A DNA stretch of 64,000 bases from contig NZ_BMJJ01000004.1 of assembly GCF_014643375.1 (NCBI RefSeq), positions 444,167 through 508,166 of the forward strand, read 5' to 3'. Source of the stretch: Aureimonas glaciei. GTDB taxonomy: Bacteria; Pseudomonadota; Alphaproteobacteria; Rhizobiales; Rhizobiaceae. The position numbers and the translations under genes were made by a program. The notes below the pieces were generated by a model. That model saw only the letters and a list, made by a program, of their open reading frames with translations. It was not told where the DNA came from and searched no databases. Positions 1-9,000 of this stretch are shown here, piece after piece; within the stretch, counting starts at the first letter, position 1, and every line of letters starts with the position of its first letter.

Positions 1-3000
1 GGCAGCTATCCCGATGCGCCCGATCTCGACCGCTTCTGGGACAACCTCGTCGCCGGGCACGACGCCGTCCGCGACATTTCCGGAGAACGCTGGCCGCGCG
101 ACGGCTTCTTCGAGCCGGATCCGGACGAAGCCATCGCCGCGGGCAAGAGCTATTCCCGCTGGGGCGCCTTCCTCGAAAACTTTGCCGATTTCGATCCGCT
201 CTTCTTCAAAATCTCGCCGCGCGATGCGGCGGCGATGGATCCGCAGGAGCGTCTGTTCCTGACGAGCGCCTGGCAGGCCTGCGAGGATGCCGGCTACACG
301 CCCGCCCGGCTGAAGTCGGTCTGCGGCGGGGAGGACGGGGCGCGCGTCGGCGTTTTCGTCGGGGTGACCAAGACCGGCTTTGCCCTGCATGGGCCTTTCC
401 GCACGGAAGGCGGCGCCACCGTCCGGCCGTCCACCTCTTTTGCCGGCATGGCCAACCGGGTGTCGCATCTCCTCGACCTGTCCGGCCCGAGCCTGCCGAT
501 CGACACCATGTGCTCGTCGTCGCTGACCGCGATCCACGAGGCCTGCGAGCATCTGAGGGCCGGAAGCTGCGGCATGGCGATCGCCGGCGGCGTGAACCTC
601 TATCTGCACCCGTCGACCTATGGGGAGCTGAGCGCCGCGCGGATGCTCAGCCCCTCCGGCCGCTGCCGCAGCTTTGGCGCCGGTGCCGACGGTTTCGTGC
701 CGGGCGAGGGCGTCGGCTGCCTCCTCCTGAAGCCCCTGTCGCGGGCGATCGCCGATGGCGACCGGATCCACGCGCTCATTCTCGGCAGCGTCGTGAACCA
801 TGGCGGGCGCACCAACGGCTACACGGTTCCGAACCCTTCGGCTCAGCGCGACGTGGTGCGGGCGGCGCTCGACCGTGCCGGCGTGAGCGCGGCGGACGTC
901 GGCACCGTCGAGGCGCATGGCACGGGGACGGACCTCGGCGATCCCATCGAGATCGACGGCCTCGTCCAGGCTTTCGCGGCGGACGGAGCGGCGGCAGGCT
1001 CCTGTGCGCTGGGATCGGTGAAGTCCGGGATCGGCCATCTCGAGGCGGCAGCGGGGATCGCGGGGCTGACCAAGATCGTGCTGCAGCTGAAGAACCGGGT
1101 CCTGGTGCCAACGCTGCATGCGGATCAGACCAATCCGAACATCGACCTATCGCGGTCGCCCTTCGTCCTGCAGCGCCAGGCTGCAACCTGGACATCCGAG
1201 AAGCCGCGGATCGCCGGTGTCTCGTCCTTCGGGGCCGGCGGCGCCAATGCCCATGCCGTCCTGCAGGAATGGGTGGAGCCGGCGGCGGTGATCGCGGCCC
1301 CGCCGGCATCGGGACTTCAGGCGGTCTTGCTTTCCGCGCGCAATCCCGAACGCCTACGGGCCGCCGCGGAACGCCTTCTGGCCTTCGTCGGCAAGGCCGG
1401 CGCGCTTCCCGCGGGCATGCCCGAAACGGGCGCGATCCTCCCGGCGCTGTCGGCGGCGCTCGCGTCATGGCTCAACGTCGAGCCGCGGGACATCGATCCG
1501 GCGGAAGACCTCGCCGCGCTCGGGCTGGAGGCCGCGCATCTGTCGGCGCTGACGCAATGGGCAAAGACCCGCTTCGGCGTGGCGCTCGACCGGTCGGATC
1601 TCGACCTTGCTGGCACGGTCGAACGGCTGGCGACGCTCATCGGCGCGAAGGCGGAGGCGCCGTCCGTCGCATCGGACGCGCCACGGCTTGCCGACATCGC
1701 CTACACGCTGCAGGTTGGCCGCGAGGCGATGGAAAGCCGGTTGATGATCCTTGCCGGCAGCACCCGGCAGCTTGCCGAGCGACTGGCGTCCTGGCTGTCG
1801 GGGAGTGCTGCCGATCCTTCCGTCCTCTCCAATGAAGGGCCGGCATCGCGCAATGTCCTTGCCGCGCTCGGCGATGACGCAGTGGTCGACGCGATCGTCG
1901 CCGGAGCCTGGAAAGACGGACGCATCGAGTCCGTGGCGCGGCTCTGGGTGGAAGGGGTCGCGATCCCCTGGGAGGATCTGCGCCGGGGAGATCGGGCGCG
2001 CATCGTCTCCCTGCCGACCTACCCCTTCGAGGCCCAGCGCTATTGGCTGCCGGCCCGACCCGAGGCGAAAACGTCCACGTCACCGGAAAGGGCGGAGGAT
2101 GCGTTCGAACGGATCGTGACGACCGGCCGAGGCGATGCCGTGCTGTCGGCGGAGATCGAGGCTCTGGAACACGCGATCACCGGCGTTCTCGGGCCGATCC
2201 TCGCGGCCATCCCGCCAACGGACATCCTTGCCGCATACCGGCCCTGGGCCGAGGCGGCGCGCCTGCATCTCCGGGCGCGGACGGGAACGGCCCCCGCGGC
2301 GGAAGCCTGGGCCCTCTGGGATGCCTTCCGGCAGACCGGCACGGGCAGGGCGCAGGCGGACCTCGCTGAAGCGGCGCTGCAGGCGCTGCCCGATATTCTC
2401 ACCGGCCGGCGGCCGGCGACGGAAATCCTGTTCCCCGAAGGCCGCCAGACGCTCGTCGAGGCCGTTTACAAGGAAAATGCCGTCGCGGCCCGCTTCAGCC
2501 GCACCCTCGCCGCGGCGGCGGCGGGCGTCGTCGCCGCCTTCCCGGACGACGGTCGAAAACTGCGCATCCTGGAAATCGGCGCGGGCACCGGCGGCACGAG
2601 CGAGCCGGTCTTCGAGGCCCTGCGGCCGCATAGGGAGCGGATCGGCGCATATGCCTACACCGACGTGTCGCGGGCCTTCCTCATCCACGCCGAACGCCAT
2701 TATGCCGACCGCATCCCCGGCCTGACGACGGCACTGTTCGACGTCGAGCGGCCGCTGGCTGGGCAGAGCATCGCGGCCGGCTCCTGCGACCTCGTCATCG
2801 CCGCCAACGTGCTGCACGCGACGGCGGATATCGCTCGCACGCTGGCACGGGTGCACGAGACGCTGGCGCCGGGCGGCGTCCTGCTCCTGAACGAAACCGC
2901 GATGCCGACGCTCTTCACCCATGTGACCTTCGGGCTGCTGGACGGCTGGTGGCGGTTCACGGATCCGGAGCGGCGGATCGCCGGCACGCCGTCGCTGACG

Positions 3001-6000
3001 GCGTCCATGTGGCGAAAGGTGCTGGAGGAAACCGGCTTTGCCTGGCTCACCGGATCCTCGCCCGAGGAGCAGGCGCTGGGCCAGCAGGTGATCGCCGCGC
3101 GGGCGACCGGCGTTCAGCGCGGGGGCGTCGACTCGGCGGCTGCCACGGTCGCACCGGCGAGCAGCCTGCACGCGCTGCCGGGCAGCGGCGTCGCGGAGGA
3201 CCTGGAAGACCGCCATGGCCAGGCCGCGACGTCCTTGCGCGAGACCTTGCTCGCGACCCTCGGGCAGACGCTGAACGTCGCGCCTTCCAGCATCGACCGC
3301 GACCGCAGCTTCGCCGACTACGGCCTCGATTCGATCCTCGGTGCCGAATTCGTCCACCGCCTGCGCAAGGCTCTCGATATCCGGCTGGATCAGGCCAGCT
3401 TGTTCGATTTCGCCAGCGCCGCGAGGCTGGAGACCTTCCTGCTGGGGCAGTATCCGGCCCTTGCCGACCGTGCGTCACCGAGGGTGCCGGAGACGGCGGT
3501 CGCGCAGACGGCGTCCGCGCCGACCCAGATTCATGGCACGCCGCAGGCCCGCTTGGCCGATGCCGCCGGCCGCGAGCCGATCGCCATCGTCGGCGCCAGC
3601 GGCCGCTTTGCCGGCTCGGACACGATCGACGCGCTGTGGGCGCACCTCGTTGCCGGCGACGATCTGGTGGAGCCGGCGACGCGGTTCGACCTCGAGCCCC
3701 TCTACCGCGACGCCGAGCCCGGCAGTTTCGGCCGCCACGGCAGCTTCATCGAGGGCGTCGACCGGTTCGACCCGGTCTTCTTCGGCATTTCCGGGCTGGA
3801 AGCGACCTATATGGACCCGCAGCAGCGGCTGTTCCTGGAGGAGGCCTGGAAGACGCTGGAGAATGCCGGCCATGCCGGCGCGGACATGGTGGGAAGGCGG
3901 TGCGGCGTCTTCGTCGGCTGCGCGCATGGCGACTATCAGGACCTGTTCGCCGAGCAGCCGCCCGGCCAGGCCTTCTGGGGCAACACCACCTCGCTCATTC
4001 CCGCGCGGATATCCTATTGGCTCGACCTCAAGGGTCCCGCCGTCGCCATCGACACGGCCTGTTCCAGCTCGCTCGTCGCCCTCCACATGGCGTGCCAGAG
4101 CCTCTGGAACGGCGACAGCGAGATGGCGCTGGCCGGTGGGGTCTTCATCCAGAGCTCGCCGCGGTTCTTCCGCTCCGCCAATGCCGCGCGCATGCTCTCG
4201 CCCTCCGGGCGATGCGCCGCCTTCGGCGCCGGGGCCGACGGCATCGTTCCCGGCGAGGCGGTCGGCGCCATGCTGCTGCGGCCGCTGTCCGAGGCGCTCG
4301 CCGATGGCGACACGGTGCTCGGCGTCGTCATCGGCTCCGGCACCAACCAGGACGGCACGACGAACGGCATCACCGCGCCGAGCGCCGCCTCGCAGGAGCG
4401 GCTGATCCGCGAGCTCTACGCCAAATTCGGCATCGACCCGGCGACGATCGATCTCGTCGAGGCGCACGGCACGGGCACCGTGCTCGGCGATCCGATCGAG
4501 CACGCGGCCCTCGCTCGGGCTTTTTCCGACGCCGGTCTCCGCCGCGAGCCGACATGGCTCGGCTCGGTCAAGTCGAACATCGGCCACGCCACGACGGCGG
4601 CGGGGTTCGCCGGGCTCGCCAAGGTGTTGTGGAGCCTGAAGCACGCCAGCATTCCGCCGACGCTGCATTTTGCCGGCGGCAATCCCGCGATCGATTTCGC
4701 CGCGAGCCGCTTCCAGGTGAACGAGGCGCCGGTCGCCTGGCCCGTCCGGGCGGACGGCCAGCGCCGGGCGGCGATCAGCTCCTTCGGCTTCGGCGGCACC
4801 AATGCCCATCTCGTGGTCGAGGAGGCGAGGCAGGCGCCCTCGGCGCCCGAGCCGCAGCGGCATCAGCTGTTCGTCCTGTCGGCCCGCACGACGGAGCAGT
4901 TGCGGGCGCAGGCCGCCCGTCTCCGGCAGCATCTCCAGGCGCAACCCGGCCTGCTGCCGGAGGACGTCGCCTTCACGCTCCTCGCCGGCCGGCGGCATTT
5001 TCAGCATCGGCTGGCGCTGGTCGCCGACAGTTTTGACGCCCTGATCGGCGGCCTGAGTGCCTGGCTGGACAATGGGTCGTCCGCGGTGGCTAGAGAAACA
5101 AGCGGGCCCGAACGCGCCGGCGGAAACCGCGTCGGGAGCCTGCGAACCAGCGAGCCCGATGAAAGCACGCGCGTCGCCGATCTCGAGCTTCTCGGCCGGC
5201 GTTTCGTCGAAGGCAGGACGCTGGATGTCCACACGCTGTTTTCCGCGGCCCGCCGCCGCGTGCCGCTGCCGACCTATCCGTTTGGGGGAAAGAGCTATTG
5301 GGTGGGACCGATCGGCCCTGTCGCTGCCTTGGAGCCGGAGCGTCGGCTCGCATCGATGCCATTTGCCGAGGCAACACCAACGGCCTCTTCCCTGCCTCGG
5401 CCAGGAGGTGATGATCCCGCGCCTGCGCCGGCGGCGCGGGTCCGGCTCGGGCGGCCGGAAGCCATGGCGGCCTCGGTCTCGGCGTCCGGCGTTGTCTGCT
5501 CCGCCAGGGTGGCCCTCGCGCCCGTGACGCCGCGCGTGCCTCAGTCGCCCGCCGGCACTGTGGAACGCTCGGCCGACAGGGAGGGCGTTCGCGTCCTTAC
5601 TCTGAGCGGCGGCTGGGGGCCGGCGCTGGCGGCAAGGCTGACCGAGGAACTTATCGCCGCGGGCGACGACCTGGCTGTCCGCGCCGTGATCCTCGCAGGC
5701 AGGCTAGAGGGGCAGGGGCAGAAGGCGCCGACCTGGAATGCCGAGAGCCTCGTCACCTGCGCCGTGCCCGTCGTCGCGGCCTTTCAGGGCCGTCCCTCCG
5801 GTGCTTCGGCGCAGATGGCGCTCGTCGCCGATTTCCTGGTCCTTGGCGAGCGCAGCGGTCTCGACGACATCCCTGCCGCCGAGACGGAACTGGTTCACAG
5901 GCTCTACGCGCTTCGGCTGGGAACGGTCGGTCGTCTCCAGGCGACTGACCGCACCGGCCGTGACGGCGACGCGCTGCGCGAATGGGGCATCGTCCTCGCG

Positions 6001-9000
6001 CCAGAGGGGACGCAGGACCAGACCGCGCTGACGCTGGCCCGCCAGATCGCGCGGGCGCCGCGCCTGCCGCTCGTTCTGCTGAAGCGCCACATGTGGACGC
6101 GCCTGCCGCTGACGCCCGTCGCGGCCGCCATGCCGTTTTCAGCCGAAATGCCGGTGGCGGACCTGGCCCGAGAGGCCGCGCCGGGTTTCGCCTCGCGCAA
6201 AATTCCGCTTGCCTCGCCAGTCGTCGAACTCGACCTCTTCGACGACGGCGTGCTTCTCCTGCGCATGCTGGAGCGGGACGGGCGCAACATGTTCACCCCG
6301 GCCCTGATGGACGGCCTGGAGGAAGCCTTCGCGACGATCGCGCAATTGGCGGCGGCGAGGGTCGTCGTCCTGACCGGGCACGAGACCTTCTTCGCCTGCG
6401 GCGGCACGGCGGAGGGGCTGCGCGATCTGCAGAGCGGCGGCAGCCGGTTTACCGACCGCCGGATCTACGCGCTGCCGCTCGCCTGCAATCTCCCGGTCAT
6501 CGCCGCCCTGCAGGGCCACGGCATCGGCGCGGGCTGGGCGCTCGGCCTTACCTGCGACTGGGCGATCCACGCCGAGGAGGCGGTCTATCACAGCAACTAT
6601 CTCTGGTACGGCTTTACGCCGGGAGCCGGCGTGACCCTGGTGCTGCCGCACCGCCTCGGCGACGACCTTGGCCGCGAGATCCTGTTCACCGCGCGGGAAT
6701 ACCGGGGCCGTGAACTGTCGCAGCGGTCGAAGCAGGCGACGGTCGTCCCGGCCTGCGACGTCCTCTCCCTGGCGCTGGCGCGGGCGCACGAACTGGCGCG
6801 TCTCTCCCGCGACAGCCTCTTGGCGAGGAAGCGGACGGCGGCCCAGCCCTTGCGCGATGCCCTCGAAACCGTTCTGCAGCAGGAGCTGGCGATGCACGCC
6901 GAGACCTTCATCGGCAATGAGGACGTGCGCGCGCGCATCGCGGAAAAATTCGGTGCGGCGGAGCCGGCGATCGCGCCCAACCGAGCTCCGCCATCGGGAG
7001 ACGATGCGGGCATCGTCGGCGCGGTCATGTCCTCGCTGGCCGAGGAGCTGATGATCGACGTCGCCGAGATCGGGGCAAACGCCAGTTTCATCGATCTCGG
7101 CCTCGATTCCATCCTGGCGGTGACGTGGATCCGCCGGCTGAACGAGCGCTTCGGCATCGCGCTGCCGGCGACGGCGGTCTATGCGCATCCGACCGTTGGT
7201 TTGCTGGCAGGCGAAGTCGCGCGGCTGGTGGGCGACCATCGACCTGACGGGCGTGGGCCAAATGCGTCGGCGCCGGTCGCTCCCCTGGCCGAGCGGGCCG
7301 CCAATGCCGCGGAAACGCCTGCAATGCGCCGGCCGACCGACGCCTTGCGGGAGGACATCGTCGCCTCGCTGGCCGGCGAGCTGATGATCGATCCCCAGGA
7401 GATCGAGGACCGCTCCGGCTTCCTCGATCTGGGCCTCGACTCGATCCTCGCCGTCACCTGGATCCGCCTCCTCAACGCCCGCTATTCCATCGCCCTGCCG
7501 GCGACGGCGGTCTATGCCCACCCTTCCGTCGGGGCGCTGGTGGATCATGTCGCCACGCTCCTGCCGCCGCCGGGGCGGGTGGCAGAGGCGCCGGCGAGGG
7601 GGCACGGCGCGGGCGCGCCGGTGCCGCCGGCCGCCTTGCCGCATTCTGCCGCCCTGGCCGCGACCGATCCCGAGCCGCGGCCGGCCGCTCCGCCGGTCGT
7701 CGCCCGCGCCGACGCTGACGCCCGCTCGGATGGCATCGCCATCATCGGCGCCTCCGGCATGTTCCCCAAGGCAGCGGACCTCGACGCCTTCTGGCGCAAT
7801 ATCCGCGACGGGGTGGACTGCATCGGCGAAATTCCGGCCTCGCGCTGGGACATCGCCCGCTTCTACGACCCCGATCCGCAGGCGCCGGGAAAGACCTATT
7901 GCAAGTGGATGGGCGCGCTCGACGCCGTCGACGCGTTCGACGCGCGCTTCTTCGGCATCACGCCGCGCGAGGCCGAGCTGATGGACCCGCAGCAGCGCCT
8001 GTTCCTGCAGACGGCCTGGCACGCGATCGAGGATGCCGCGATCGACCCGGCCCGGCTCGCCGGCTCGCGCTGCGGCATCTACGTCTCATCCGGGCCGAGC
8101 GGCTACGAGGACCTGATCGAAGAGCGCAACAGTTACAGCCTGCTCGGCAGCGCCGGCTCGATCCTCGCTTCCCGCATCGCCTATCTCCTCGACCTGCGCG
8201 GCCCCTGCCTGTCGATCGACACCGCCTGCTCCAGCTCGCTCGTCGCGCTGGCCGAGGCCTGCGAAAGCCTCGTCGCCGGCGTCTGTGACCTGGCGATTAC
8301 GGGGGGCGCCTGCGTTCTCGTCGGGCCCAAGATGTTCGTCGACACGGCCAAGGTCAGCATGCTCTCGGCCGACGGCCGCTGCTTCACCTTCGACGAAAGG
8401 GCCAACGGCTTCGTTCCAGGCGAAGGCGTCGGGGCGGTGCTGCTCAAGCGGCTGGCCGATGCGCAGCGCGACGGCGATCCCATCCATGCGGTGATCCGCG
8501 GCTGGGGCGTCAACCAGGACGGCCGCACGAACGGCATCACGGCGCCCAATCCGAAGGCCCAGACGGCGCTGATCCGCGCCGTCCATGCCCGTTTCGGCAT
8601 CGACCCCGCCACCATCGGCCTCGTCGAATGCCATGGCACCGGGACGCCGCTCGGCGATCCGATCGAGGTGGAGGGGCTGACCGGAGCCTTCGACCTGCCA
8701 GCCGGCGACGCCTGTGCGCTCGGGTCGGTGAAGAGCAATGTCGGCCATCTCCTCGCCAGCGCCGGGATCGCCGGGCTGTTGAAGGCCATGCTGGCGCTGG
8801 AGAACCGGCAGATTCCGCCCTCGATCAACATCGACACCCCGAACGGCCACATCGCGTTCGAGAAGACGCCCTTCTTCGTCAGCCGGACCTTGAGCGAGTG
8901 GCCCGCGCCGGTCGGCGCGCCGCGGCGGGCGGGCGTCAGCGCCTTCGGCTTCAGCGGCACCAATGCGCATGTGGTTCTCGAACAGAGTTCGGACGCGCCG

